Shown here one piece after another: positions 22,021 to 34,019 of a DNA stretch of 64,000 nt. The number at the start of each line of letters is the position of its first letter. The stretch's first letter is position 1. This DNA is from Calliopum simillimum (taxonomy: Eukaryota; Arthropoda; Insecta; Diptera; Lauxaniidae). The notes under the pieces were generated by a model. That model was given only the letters and a program-made list of their open reading frames with translations. It did not search any database and was not told the DNA's origin. A program made the translations under genes and the position numbers. The stretch covers positions 51,455,061 through 51,519,060 of the forward strand of contig OX638369.1 in assembly GCA_951812925.1 (NCBI GenBank). The letters are read 5' to 3'.

Positions 22021-23189
22021 ATCAAAATTTGGTAATAATTTACATAAAATATATTTCTGTGGCAACAAACCATAGTAGCTTAAGTCGGTCTTTGATCAGA
22101 AGGCAAAACAGTTTAAATTCGTTTCATAAGCATAGGCTTCATGCTGCTTTGCAATGTTATCAGAGATCGACTTAAGCTACTCTGGTTTGAGGAAGCTTAT
22201 TGGTTCAATCGTATATATGTTAATAATTACCAAATATGTATTTGAATCTAAAGACCTTTATTATTTTTCATTTAGAACTTTATTTTAATTAATATTTTCA
22301 TTAATTAGGAACTTACATGGCAATATTTGCTAAGATCACGGTGACATCATAAAATATAATATATGTTATAAATTGAAAAAAAAAACTCTGGTATGTGTGG
22401 TGATCGAACTCATTCCTCCAGGGCGTTTTGTTCTTTTTTAGATGCTACCATATATTTACCAGCTACATTTGTAACCATGGTTCATTGCAATTGGAGCTAT
22501 GCCGCGCGTATTCTTTCAACTTGTGGACGCAAAGACCGAAAGTAAATTACTGAATCTTACAGCATAACAGTCAGAACTATATTATAACTAAAGAAATATA
22601 CGAAAGACTTAAAACGAATCACAAATTCAATCAAAGTAAATCTGATAAAATAATTAATTAAAAAAAATATTCTTGTCTGGGATTTGAACATACTCCCCAG
22701 GTTATCAGTCAAACGTCTTATACATTCAGCTTACTCTGTCTACATTTGTATTGATTGTAATTTTGTATTAATTTTAAACAAGAAGTCAAACAAAAAGTTC
22801 AACAAGTATTGATTGTTTTTATTACTTGTTTAATATAAGTTGCTAAGAAAATACCTAATACAAACCTAATTGAAATTATGTTCATATTTTTTTTTCCTCA
22901 GAGATATCCTGACCTAAAGATACAAAAAAGTACAAAAAAGTCGTTTTTCCAATATTTCGGTCTACGATATCCCTTGGAAACATGAAGGTACCAACAAAAT
23001 TTACATAAGGTTTTAAAGAAAATGATTAGGGCTTTTAAGTACTTTAACCAGATTTAACGAATAAATGATATGCCAAATAGTTATATTGCTTAAAAAAATG
23101 GCAAGAAACGATTTTTTTTTTTTTGTTTTTAGGCTAGAATATCATTTGAATGATAAGTAAACAGAATCTGGAAAAAAATTTGATGTACT
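22021..23189. repeat. Downstream block of Pgant copy B with truncated MITE
   Basis: This is homologous to 1334..2628 after copy A, including a right-truncated copy of the palindromic MITE (22057..22189) and the two minus-strand tRNA-like modules (about 22385..22490 and 22675..22755). No gene is present. Confidence 0.65.
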
Positions 23190-23708
23190 ACGACGCACTA
23201 TGGTTTTTTTTGGACTAAAAAGTGCACACAAAAATAATTCACTACAAGGACCCTTTTTTTTAAAAAAAATCAAATGCAAAATTATAGGTTATACATTGAG
23301 CTATCTGAAAAGATGCCCGCTTTTTCTAGCATTTGATCCACATATTAGGGACAGAGGTCGAAATCTCATAAATTTTGAAAAAAACGGTTTTTCTGTTTAA
23401 AAATGTTAGTTACATTAAATGCAGGAGTGATATATGAATAAATTTATATGTATTCAATCAAATCAAGTAAGATGCGTTTAATACGACTAACATTTTTCAG
23501 CAGAAAAACCGTTTTTTTCAAAATTTATGAGATTTCGACCTCTGTCCCTAATTTGTGGATCAAATGCTAGAAAAAGCGGGCATTTTTTCAGATAGTTCAA
23601 TGTATAACCTATAAAATTTCGCTTGATTTTTTTTTAAAAAAAAGGGTCCTTGTAGTGAATTACTTTTGTGTGCACTTTTTAGTCCAAAAAAAACCATAGT
23701 GCGACGCA
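23190..23708. repeat. Compact foldback element (about 230-bp arms)
   Basis: The left arm (23190..23440) and right arm (23478..23708) are inverted copies around a spacer of about 35 bp. Outer ends read CACTATGGTTTTTTTTGGAC and its complement. It is the same family as 2629..3624, but the internal GGGCGGTGCCACGCCC units are missing, so the arms nearly meet. The frame at 23200..23400 is part of the arm. Confidence 0.8.
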
Positions 23709-24329
23709 CAGTGGCGACACCTGGCATTTCTCGTTGCAAAAATCATAACTTCTGAACCTTTCAAGATATTTTAATTTTGTTTTCGGTTATGGATAGAAAA
23801 TTCTCATAGCTATTGCTATTCTATATTTCATTTAGATAGCAATGCAGGGTGAAAAGCAATGTTTTGTTGAAGTCCGATTTTCTGTATATTACATGCATAT
23901 CGTTAGAAAAATCCTGGAACGGTCAAATATTTCAGAAAGTGGATGTTAAATCTAAAAACAAAAAAACACGTGTCCAATAATTGTCAGAGATCTATTCAGC
24001 GATATGAATCTTGACCCCCTTTCACCCTCCGATGGGGGTGGGGCGGGGGAAACATGAAAATTTTAAAGGGAAACCCCCAATTTTTATTGCAGCCTTGGAT
24101 TTTACGATTTAAGAAAAATTTGTAGGGAAAATTTTTTCTTTTCATCCTAGATGGCGCTGTAATCGACAAGAACTAAATTAAAAATATAAAGTTGTGTACT
24201 TAAAACTTCGTGAAATTTGCTTTTTCATCCATAGATTTCGCCATAAGATTTGCTCTTACACAAAGGGTTGTAAGTAAAACCATACAGTTTTTGGAGCACA
24301 AGCTAAGAGATAAACACCAATTAGTTGTG

Positions 24330-25640
24330 TAGTAGGTTAGGTTAGGTTGCGAGGGCATCGTTGGCATATATGCAAGCCAACTTCCACTTTGACCATTCTG
24401 CTGGTCCATTGTGATCCCTCTTAAAATACGGTACATAGTTCTATGATACAATACAATTAATTAAATTCAGTATATTTTATACAGTTTTATACAATCTTAT
24501 TGAAGCTTATTCATTGGTTGTTGGTTACTATTCGTGTTCTCTGTTCCCATTTTGATGCCTTGATGTATTTCAGGATCTTAGCGGGGTCTATCTCCAAAAG
24601 TTCTCGGATATCCTGAAAAAAGAAGGATCCAAATATTTTAAATCTTGTTTTTGCAAGTGCAGGGCACTGGCAAAGATAATGTTGACTATCCTCTTCCACG
24701 TCGCTGTCTCCACACCATCTACAAAGATCGTCAGTCTCAAACCCCATCTGTCCCAGGTGCCTGCATAGCGTATTATGCCCTGTAACTACTGATATAAAAG
24801 ACTTTAATTCACTCTTGCTGCACTTTATAAGCAATTTAGTAAACCTTATCTTAAGAGTGTTATAAATAGTTTTGGTCGTTTGATAATGGGTCGAGTTGCC
24901 CCATCGCCTCGTCATCTCCAAAACCATTTTATCTGAAATTATCTTGCAATCGTATGACGTTGGTGGTTTAACAATATGATTAATATTCTCTGTAGGCAAT
25001 AATGAACCCCTCCTAGCTAACTCATCTGCCTTTTCATTTCCTTGAAAATTTTTATGACCGGGTACCCAGCACAGTTCTACATTGTGTTGTTCGTTAAGAA
25101 CCTGAAGCTTTCTGCGACAACGGCTGACTACCTTAGATCTTATATTCCTATTTTGCAGAGCTTTAATGGCAGCTTGACTATCGATGTAAATGGTTATATC
25201 GGTAGGTGATATATCCCTCATCGATATCAACCTTATGTTATTTTGTAAAAAACGATTTAACACAGTCTCTCAAACATTTACTAAATATTAAAAATGAAAA
25301 AACCTTTATTTTGAGACTGTTTTTTAAAAAAATTTTTGCTGAAGATGAGCGGTAAACTGCTAGAAATGCATTCAAAATAATAAAAAAATTTTTACAAAAA
25401 CAGTCTCAAAATAAAGGTTTTTTCATTTTTAATATTTAGTAAAGATATCGACCTTGCCGCCTCTGCTATCGCAAATATTTCCGCTTGAAATACAGAACAA
25501 TTATCAGATATTTTTACCGACTCTGAGAGATTAATTGGTTGACTGAAGATCCCGCAACCAGTTCCTATGTCCATTTTAGAACCATCTGTATATACTTCTA
25601 AAGTGGTATCATTAAGGATATTCTTGTTCTCCCATTGTTC
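24330..25640 (-). pseudogene. LINE ORF2 3' remnant with RNase H domain
   Basis: The minus strand encodes the C-terminal part of a LINE reverse transcriptase protein. It starts with an RNase H region: MDIGTGCGIF and VFQAEIFAIAEAARSI at 25392..25574, then ITIYIDSQAAIKAL and CWVPGHKNFQGNEKADELA in 24511..25263. A zinc-finger-like CRWCGD...H..C segment follows. A 159-bp MITE (25281..25439) and a stop split the RNase H domain. The 3' tail (24330..24420) has GGATCACAATGGACCAG and CTAACCTAACC, as in R1/LOA-group LINEs. The reverse transcriptase and endonuclease parts are absent. It is a dead copy. Confidence 0.75.
25281..25439. repeat. 159-bp MITE inside the LINE RNase H region
   Basis: The inverted ends are about 46 bp and nearly perfect (CTAAATATTAAAAATG start; CTTTATTTTGAGACTG further in). 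TA flanks both sides (25279..25280 and 25440..25441). It interrupts the RNase H coding sequence. Confidence 0.75.
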
Positions 25641-26690
25641 AAGTGTGGGATATTGGGCTTTTATGCTTTTACGAAAATCTGTGTAAGCTTTAATGTAATC
25701 TGTCTGACTTATTTCTGGCAGTTGTGTAGTAAGCCGAGCTTAACAAAAAGCGAAGTTTTTTTTTTTAAACTCAACCCAAAGCTTGAAAACTACGCTAAAA
25801 GCAATGACTTCAAAAAAAAAAAATTCATAAAAAATAAAAGCTATCAAAACAACTTAGATTTTTGCTAATCAGTTTTATGAGACAAGACCACTTATGCTTT
25901 AAGTGGAAGAAAAAATCGCTTTCCTTAACCATTTGCCAAAGTATTCAACCTAAATATGAAGCATTTTTCTCAAAAATTAAATTTTTTCGCTAACTTGAAA
26001 TTTACTCAACTTTGAGAGGCTATCAAAACCAAACCACTTGCCCGAATGGGTACAAATTTTCAAATCCTTTAGCTCCTAATATTTTTCTATCTGATGGCAT
26101 TATCAGATTTGTAAAAGGAACCCACTCGAAATTGATTTTTGCAACGCCTTTTCGAAAAATGACGTCATGAGCCACAGGTTTCCTGATGAAAATCATTATA
26201 ACTCATAGGGCTGCAAGCAAACGCAGCTGAATTTTTTTATATTGTATTTAGAATTGTTTTGTCTATTTAGTTTTAGCAGTCCGTAAAATATCTTTTGCGA
26301 AAATTTTTTTGAAACTACATTCAAAGTTGAAAAAAAGGGTAAAAATAGTGTTTCAGAAAAGTACAGAAACCTCAGACATTGAAAAAAAAAAAATCATTTA
26401 TTTTTAGTGTTACTTGATAGTATAAAAACCGTTTATAGCATAAATAGAAAAAAATTAACTATCCTTTCATAAGTTGCAGAAAAATTAGAACCACATCTTG
26501 AAAAAAAAAAAATTACAAACTCGAAAAAACCATCGACTTTGACCAGCTCTACAAAGCGAACCATTTTTTCAAATGAATTAAAATTTTATTTTTTTAAGCA
26601 CTGATTATTTGTTTATCGAACTGCATCATTAGACTTGCAAATTTCTACCACACCAAAATTGATTTTTGCAACCACTTTTGAGAAATGTAG
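25641..26690. other. Right inner part of the 3-kb element, no gene seen
   Basis: AT-rich sequence with many homopolymer runs. The frame at 25635..25868 is lysine/phenylalanine-rich and has no recognisable domain, so I do not call it a gene. Confidence 0.4.
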
Positions 26691-26696
26691 CCAGTG

Positions 26697-27403
26697 TGCG
26701 ACGCACTATGTTTTTTTTTTTTTTTTTGGCAAAAAAGTGCACACAAAAATAATTCACTACAATGATACATTTTCTTTAAAAAAATCAAAGGCGAAATTTA
26801 AAGTTATACATTCACTTATCTGAAAAGATGCCCGCTTTTTCCAGCATCTGATCCACAAAATAGTAACACTCGTCTAAAGTACTTGAATTTTGAAAAAATC
26901 GATTTTTCTGTTTAAAAATGTTAGTCGCATTAAAGCAGGAGTGATATATCAAATATAGTAAGATGTAAATGTAAATCAAGTAAGATGAAATCAACACATA
27001 GAGAAAATGGGCGGTGCCATGTCCCAAAAAACAAATTCGTCATATCTCCAAAACTATCAGACGCAGATAGATAAGATTCGGTATGTTTGTAATAGGCACA
27101 GAGAGGAATAATATCTACTGAAAAAGTGGGCGATGCCAAGCCCCAAAATATAAAATACATCATATCTCCGAAACTATTTGACCCATGTGGATTAAATTCG
27201 GTTTATATACAAAGGCCATCAAGACAAATAACATCTGCTGAAAAAATATGTGGTGCCATACCCACAGGCAGAGCTACATGATTGAACTTGTTCCCTATAG
27301 AACAGAGTGGCAATTAATAAGAATATGTTCATTGTTGGGCGTGATACCGCCCTTTTTTTCAGCAAATGTTATTTGACGCACTACCCTTTATATTTATATA
27401 TAC
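26697..27403. repeat. Foldback left half with satellite-like units
   Basis: It begins GCGACGCACTATG plus a long T run and follows the same order as 2629..3290: GTGCACAC, the GATGCCCGCTTTTTCCAGC segment, then units with GGGCGGTGCCATG and GGGCGATGCCAAG. It stops at CTACCCTTTATA, where the large hairpin element starts. Confidence 0.65.
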
Positions 27404-27405
27404 TA

Positions 27406-29008
27406 GACTGACCCAAAAAAACTAAAGGTGTTCCGATCTTAGGTGCTCAGCACTCAAAATGTTCGGTAGGGTCTCTAAATTACGTGTGTAAGTTTTGGTA
27501 CAAAAATATTGAGATTTAGCACTCGCGCAAGCTCGATAAGTGGCGCTGCCTTGACCGTACGAGAATGGGGTTCTTTCAGCCGTGGAAATTGATAAAAAAG
27601 GATTGGAACAACTTTTTTTTCTGTCCTACTTTATGTTTTCGAGGTCGCTGAAGACAATGGCATTGCCAGTTTTTGGAAAAGATTCAAAATATTCAAAATA
27701 TTAGAGATTTTTGTAAGGTTAAATTGCCATTAATCGTAGGAAAATTTTTTATTTTTTTTTCTCGGAATGTAGTCTTGTAGCCTAGATTGTGACGAACAAT
27801 ATGAGTGGTCGCACAATATTTTTTGACAAAAGCTTCTCGAGATATCGGCCACAGACTGAACTGCCGTCCTGCCGTATTATTGTTCATTACCAGTCACTGG
27901 AGATATCTGCCGATTTTACGCTATTATCATTGGTTTTTGAGATCCTACCTTGCACTTTCGATGTCGATGGAGATGCTGGAACATTTATTTTCACGATAAA
28001 ATGTAAGTGTTTCAATACATTCAAGATACTCCTATGATAAATTTCCCTAGTGGGATTTCCAATGAAAAGCAGAACTAGCTCTAAAACCTCGACATAATTT
28101 TTCCGCGCATGATACATCTGGAGCTAGTGATTGATGACCATCGCAGTTATCTTCTGGAAAGGTGCCAATGTGTACCAAATTTTTCTATCTTCCACTGAAA
28201 AATTTGGGAGATATTGGCACCTTTCCAGAAGATAACTGCGATGGTCATCAATCACTAGCTCCAGATGAATTATGCGCGGAAAAATTATGTCGAGGTTTTA
28301 GAGCTAGTTCTGCTTTTCATTGGAAATCCCACTAGGGAAATTTATCATAGGAGTATCTTGAATGTATTGAAACACTTACATTTTATCGTGAAAATAAATG
28401 TTCCAGCATCTCCATCGACGTCGAAAGTGCAAGGTAGGATCTCAAAAACCAATGATAATAGCGTAAAATCGGCAGATATCTCCAGTGACTGGTAATGAAC
28501 AATAATACGGCAGGACGGCAGTTCAGTCTGTGGCCGATATCTCGAGAAGCTTTTGTCAAAAAATATTGTGCGACCACTCATTTTGTTCGTCACAATCTAA
28601 ACTACAAGACTAGTGTCCGAGAAAAAAAAAAATAAAAAATTTTCCTACGATTAATAGCAATTTAATCTAACAAAAATCTCAAATCTTTTTTTTTTCGAGA
28701 GATATCTTAAATATTTTGAAATCTTGGAATCTTTTCCAAAAACTGGCAATGCCATTGTCTTCAGCGACCTCGAAAACATAAAGAAGGACAGAAAAAAAAA
28801 ATTGTTCCTATCCTTTTTTATCAATTTCCACGGGCTGAAAGAACCCAATTCTCGTACGGTAAAGGCAGCGCCACTTATCGAGCTTGCGCGAGTGCTAAAT
28901 CTCAATATTTTTGTACCAAAACTTACACACGTAATTTAGAGACCCTACCGAACATTTTGAGTGTTGAGCACCTAAGATCGGAACACCTTTAGTTTTTTTG
29001 GGTCAGTC
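27406..29008. mobile_element. 1.6-kb near-perfect hairpin (foldback) element
   Basis: The two halves are inverted copies of about 780 bp meeting near 28190, with only a short loop. The ends read GACTGACCCAAAAAAAC and its complement, with TA at both sides (27404..27405 and 29009..29010). Arms agree almost base for base by eye, and mirrored open frames (for example 27789..28037 plus and 28345..28593 minus, differing by one residue) follow from the symmetry. I do not recognise any domain in those frames. Confidence 0.85.
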
Positions 29009-29010
29009 TA

Positions 29011-30665
29011 GTGTATGTGTCCAATAATTTTTTTCATACTTGGAACTAAAAAACTTTTTTTTCAAAACAAATTTGAATAGAAATGTTATATCGGTATGTA
29101 CAAATTTGCCAAAAAACTACAAACTTTTCAGTGGTTCAGGAGCGGTCCGGAAAGGCTTTGACATTTTTCTAGCCTAAAAATTTACCGACTTTTAGTAAGA
29201 ATCCTTTTTTTTCGATTTCCCAATAACTTTGAATTACAAAACGGGTATAACTTTCTTGTTTCTTGACAGATCGGAAAAGTATTTCAAAGACAAAGTTTAA
29301 TGCTTTTAGCCATAAGTATAGCAGAATATTTTTTAAATATTGTAATATTAAACAAATGCATTTCAGACGGAAATAGCTATATCAACTAGGAGGTGACGCT
29401 GATCAAGAATATATATATATATGTATATATGTATATGTACATGTATATATACATTTCTATATTTGCCTCACCTTCTTCTTTGTGTAACAAACGTTAGGAC
29501 AAAGTGAATATACCCTGGGTGTAGGGTATAAAAATATGATTCAAGGAAAACAAAAGACAAAATTGAAACTGGATATTGGGGGAACAATCAGTTAAAGTTA
29601 AAACTTTTATATGGCACGAGTAGCGTGAAAGTACATGGTGAAAAATTTCGGTTTAATTTTTCAACTTAAAAAATTGGTATATTTATCGAACTTTATTCGG
29701 TTAAATTTTTAAACTGAAGAGTTGAAATTTTTGTCAGCTCTGCGGGTTGATTTTCTTTACTTAAAAATTTGAAAGAGGTCAACTAAAAGGTTAAAAATTT
29801 GTTCTAAAAAATTTTAAAACTGTCAACCCTATAGGATGAAAAAATTTACTTAATGAGCTAAGAATTTTTTCATCGAAACCGATGAAAAGCCGTACTTTTC
29901 GAACCAATCACGCATATAAAAATTAAATATATAATTCCAAAAAAAAATAAAAAAAATAAAAATTCACGAATGGTTTGCGTTAGGAGCCAACCAAAGGTAG
30001 CCTCACTGACGCATTTGTCAATATTGTGAACAGCTTTCAAGCTTACTATATGTATTTACTCTTAAGCATAGACTGGTTGCGAAGCACAGTGACATGAAAT
30101 TACAGCAAAAGCAAATATTTCATGGAAATCAACTGCGCAAAGTTCGAAAAATCAACAAATAATTGAATTACTTAGAAATTTGTTTGTTCTTCTCAAAATT
30201 TTGTATTAACAAAAGGGTGTCAACTTCAAAAAGTTTAAAAACTCAACTAAAAAAGTGATTTTCATAACAAATTCAATTTTCAACCCTAAAATTCCGTAAA
30301 AAGTTGAAAATTTAAACCGATGTTTATTACCGTGTAAAAATATAATTTTGTTAAGATTTTAAAAGCACTTCATACATACATTGTAAATATTTCATTTTAG
30401 CAAAAATCAGTAAATATCTCACAAAAATAAGACTAAAAGTTTAACGGTATTTAATGCGAAAATTAGTATGCAATCGAATTTTTTGGAACGAAAACAACAC
30501 TTCACAATGCGGTTTTACTGTTTTTCTTTTCTTAATAACTTTGAGTTAAGCCTCCTAGATTGTGAATAATTATGATTGGATATGGCTTAGTTCGAATTAT
30601 ACTCGTTACAGTATTGAGCCATAAAATTATAAATGAAAAGAAAATTTTACTTAAAACGAAGAAAT
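29011..30665. repeat. Distal upstream block of Pgant copy C
   Basis: Matches 13770..15250 upstream of copy B. It contains a TA/TG-rich microsatellite (about 29408..29455), the palindrome ATACCCTGGGTGTAGGGTAT near 29510, and a 701-bp MITE. No gene is present. Confidence 0.7.
29634..30334. repeat. 701-bp MITE upstream of Pgant copy C
   Basis: The inverted ends read CATGGTG and CACGGTA and then share TCGGTTTAA and TTTTCAACTT, about 40 bp in all. TA flanks both sides (29632..29633 and 30335..30336). The paralogous position upstream of copy B (near 14900) has no such sequence. No transposase frame is present. Confidence 0.75.
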
Positions 30666-30876
30666 TAAGCAGAAAATTTTAAAAAATAAAGATGATCGGT
30701 AAATACTACAAAGTTGTTAATTTTCACAATTTAATGGGCGCATAGTGTAAAATTACTTTTTTGCTTTCATGTTCGCCGAGTTACAAATCAGTCTCTATAT
30801 TACAAGATTTAAAGTTAAACAGAAAATATTTTTTTTTTTATTTTCTTACAAGTGGTATTTTTCTTAAATATCAAAA
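30666..30876 (+). promoter_or_regulatory. Proximal upstream region of Pgant copy C
   Basis: Nearly identical to 19951..20156 before copy B, including a TCAGTC initiator-like site at 30788..30793. In copy C this region is joined directly to the distal block, so it represents the arrangement before the 4.7-kb insertion at copy B. Confidence 0.35.
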
Positions 30877-32740
30877 ATGCGCAGAAGGATTTTGAAATTA
30901 TTGATACCGGTGTACGTGTTCTTTGCAATCTTAATATTATTTCGGCACCCGGAGATTCTGAACGAACTTAATCAAAAACTTACTATAAAGGAACGACCAT
31001 CAAGAAAAGATTGGCATGATTTGCATGCCATGCACATGGACAGCCAACGTGTTGGGCTGGGGGAACAGGGCAAAGCAGCCACGTTGGGCAACAACATAGA
31101 TCGTGTATTGGAAGCAAGATTGTTTAAGCAACATGGACTTAATGCACTTTTATCCGACGCCATATCTGTCAATCGATCAGTGCCAGATGCGCGTGTTAAA
31201 GGGTAATAATATCGCGCTTCTTAACTCTTTCATTGATTAAGTATACTAAAACTTCTAAAACTTTCAGTTGTTTACATAAAAAATATCTAAGGAAATTGCC
31301 GACAGTCAGTATTGTTATATCGTTCTATAATGAGTTGCTTAGCACATTTGCGCGCACATTGCATAGTCTGATCAATCGGACACCACCAGAGTTACTCAAG
31401 GAAATAATACTCGTCGATGATTTTGGTGACTTGGAGTTTTTCCAAAAGCTTGAAAAATACGTTACAGCACATTTCACTAAAGTACGATTTGTGCGTTTGC
31501 CCAAGCGCATGGGTCTAATTCGTGGACGCATGGCCGGTATACGTAATATGACTGCAGAAGTACTGGTAATCTTAGATGCACACATCGAAGTCGGTTACAA
31601 TTGGTTGCCGCCATTACTAGAGCCTATAGCGCTTAATAAACGCACTCTTGTTTCCCCAGTAGTCGATGTGATTAAACCTGAAGACTTGGCTTACGTAGCT
31701 GTTCAAGCGGAACAAGGAGGTTTCAATTGGGCTCTTTTGTATATACAAACACCTATTTTACAAAAGGATTTAAGAAATAGTACAGACCCTTATAACAATC
31801 CAGTTATGCTGGGTTGCTGTTTTGCAATGTCTCGTGATTATTTTTGGGAACTTGGTGGCTACGATGAAGGTCTTCAGATATGGGGTGGAGAACAATTTGA
31901 ATTAAGTTTTAAAGTTTGGATGTGCGGCGGTGGTCAGTTACTAAATGTGCCTTGTTCAAGGGTAGGACATCATTTTAGAGGAAATCTAGATAAAGGATTA
32001 AATGCGAAAGATCCAGATTTCTTGATTAAGGTAATTTGTAGCAAAATTTTACTTAAAATTTTTAAATGTCTCTCATGCAGAACAAAATACGTGTTGTTAA
32101 AGTATGGCTGGATGACTACAAGAAATACTTTTATGAACGGCATTCAAAGAAAATTCAGAGAATGTATGTCGGAGACTTAACAGAACAGACGGCATTACGT
32201 AAGAAATTGCATTGTAAAACATTCGATTGGTACATGCACGAAATTGCTGTCAATGTACTTAATGATTATCCTCCAGTTCAGCCGCCACCTTATGCCGTTG
32301 GTGCTATTCAAAGTGCTAAATTACCATACTTATGCATCGATTTTAGACATTGGTCTTTAAAACCAGCTTTAGATAAATGCTCTAGAAATCTTCAAAAGCC
32401 CAATGATAGGCAAATGTTTCTATTGAGATGGAATCAAGATCTACAATGGGGTAACTCTGATCTTTGTTTGGATGTTCCAAAGTTGCACGAAAATGCTCCA
32501 GTGATTATGTTTTCTTGTCACAATCTTGGCGGAACACAATTTTGGTATTATGATCGAAGTAATAAATGGCTGGTTAATCGCCCATATGGTACATATTGCC
32601 TGGAGATTTTTCCGCGAAATATGACATTGGTCGTCAACATCTGCGATAAAAAGAATTTAAGTATGAAATGGAACTTTGGCATGATTAATGAAACAGCACT
32701 TGATAGATTTTATGAAAATTTAAGCAGAATAAAACTCTAA
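30877..32740 (+). CDS. Polypeptide N-acetylgalactosaminyltransferase, Pgant-like copy C (complete)
   Basis: Exons are 30877..31202, 31268..32030 and 32081..32740, coding for 582 residues with the same splice phases as copy B. The N-terminal anchor (MRRRILKLLIPVYVFFAIL), D-A-H, WGGE and VGHHFR motifs and the CID/CLD/CLE lectin repeats are all kept. So it should be a working Golgi GalNAc-transferase. It differs from B mainly in the loop at residues 242-270 (for example GGFNWALLYIQTP against GGFDWTLSYIETP) and in the first lectin repeat (FRHWSLKP against IRFRPLRP). It is the last copy in the array: beyond its downstream block the sequence becomes unrelated to the other copies. Confidence 0.95.
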
Positions 32741-32757
32741 ATCAAAATTCGGTAATA

Positions 32758-34019
32758 AGGACTGCGTTCGATAAATTGTCCGACGCATTTTATCCAATAA
32801 CTTGTTTTCAAATCACTCAATTCAATCACTCAGTAGGCTTTGAATTTAATGTACCAGAACTATGGTTTTCAAATTTTGTCCCTAGTCAGTCATATTTACT
32901 TTAAAATGGCAAAGTAGCTATAAGTTCGAATGTCTATAATAAAAATTTTTTAAGACCACCCGCGGTAGACTTCCAATAGAACTGCGCGGAATAGCAAAGT
33001 TAATGTGAAATTTATATCAAAAGTTCTTAAAAAATTTAAGGATGCCTTGGATGTCATTCAAAAGCCAGGTTCCGCGAAAGAAAAAGGCATTCGTGACCAA
33101 AACAAAAAGAAGAACTTCGTGACAATTTTATAGAGAACCCCAACATTTCATGCAGAAAACTGGCACAGAAGGTAAAGTGTTCCGAGTTTTTAGTTCGCAA
33201 GGCCAAAAAGGAGGTTAGTTTGAAGACGTTTAAGGTACAAAAAGTTTCTGACAGAAATGCTTTGAAGAACACGAAAGCAAAACAGCAGCCATAAAATTAA
33301 AAATTAATTTTTTCCAAAAATTCGAATGCTACATCATGGACGACGAAACGTATGTTTTAGCCGATTTTACGCTGCTTCCTGGCCAAACAATTTACACTGT
33401 AGACTCGCGGGAGAATGTGGACGAAAAGCTTAAGTCAAAAAAGCAGTCAAAGTTTCCTCGTAAGTTCTTGGTTTGGCAAGTAATCTGCAGTTGTGGCAAA
33501 AGGAGCAATTCTATTGTAACCACTGGAACAGTAAACTCCTAATTCTATATTAAGGAATTCTTGGAAAAAGGACATTAGCCTTTCCTACGAAAGCATGAAG
33601 TTTCCACTTTCTTTTGGCCAGACTAAGCAACTTATAATTATAGTAAAATGGCCTTGGAGGGTTACACAAGAAATAATGTGATTTTAGCGCCTCGTTAAGC
33701 AAATCCCCCAAACTGTCCAGAACTCTGGTCAATTGAAAAATTCGGGGCTTTGGTCAAAAAGGAGATAAAGGCAACAAAAAAAGTTGTAAAGGATGCTAAA
33801 AATTTCCGAGAAAAATAATACCATAAAATCCTTAATGGAAGGAGTGCTAGAAAAGTTACAACAAAATTTGTCAAAAAAAAATATTATTAAAATTTTAAAT
33901 ACGCTATAAAAATGGTTATAAAATGGCGGTTCGAGAATGAGTCTACTTTTTAAAATCGGACTACTAGTTCCAGAGATTTTTTGAATTTTGTATCGGACAA
34001 TGTTATCGAACGCAGTCCT
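32758..34019 (+). pseudogene. Dead Tc1-like transposon just after Pgant copy C
   Basis: The inverted ends begin AGGACTGCGTTCGATAA. On the plus strand a transposase is still readable in pieces: an N-terminal part with KTFKVQKVSDRNALKN in shifted frames, then MDDETYVLADFTLLPGQ (33336..33542), then a FWPD.ATYNYSKMALE block and an NPPNCPELWSIEKFGA block. Frameshifts and stops separate them. The MDDETY / FWPD / NPPNCPELRPIEKFW pattern is that of a Tc1/mariner subgroup resembling rosa (DD41D); that assignment is from memory. It is absent after copies A and B. Confidence 0.7.

Larger units (their letters stand above)
23709..26696. mobile_element. About 3-kb TIR element flanked by a 9-bp direct repeat
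   Basis: The left end reads CAGTGGCGACA and the right end, reverse-complemented, CACTGGCTACA. TGCGACGCA lies directly outside both ends (23700..23708 and 26697..26705). Similarity between the ends continues inward for about 50 bp (ATTTCTC and GTTGCAAAAATCA words). Because GTGCGACGCAC is itself a near-palindrome, the ends could instead belong to the surrounding foldback family. The inside holds a LINE remnant with a small MITE, and no transposase is recognised. A hAT- or MULE-like origin is possible but not shown. Confidence 0.5.

Noticed and set aside
24345..24360. TTAGG-like word as an insect telomeric repeat
   Set aside because: Only two or three GGTTA/TTAGG words are present, and they fit the known 3' tail of R1/LOA-type LINEs.
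27789..28593. Mirrored open frames in the 1.6-kb hairpin as genes
   Set aside because: The frames appear in both arms simply because the arms are inverted copies. No domain or start context supports coding.
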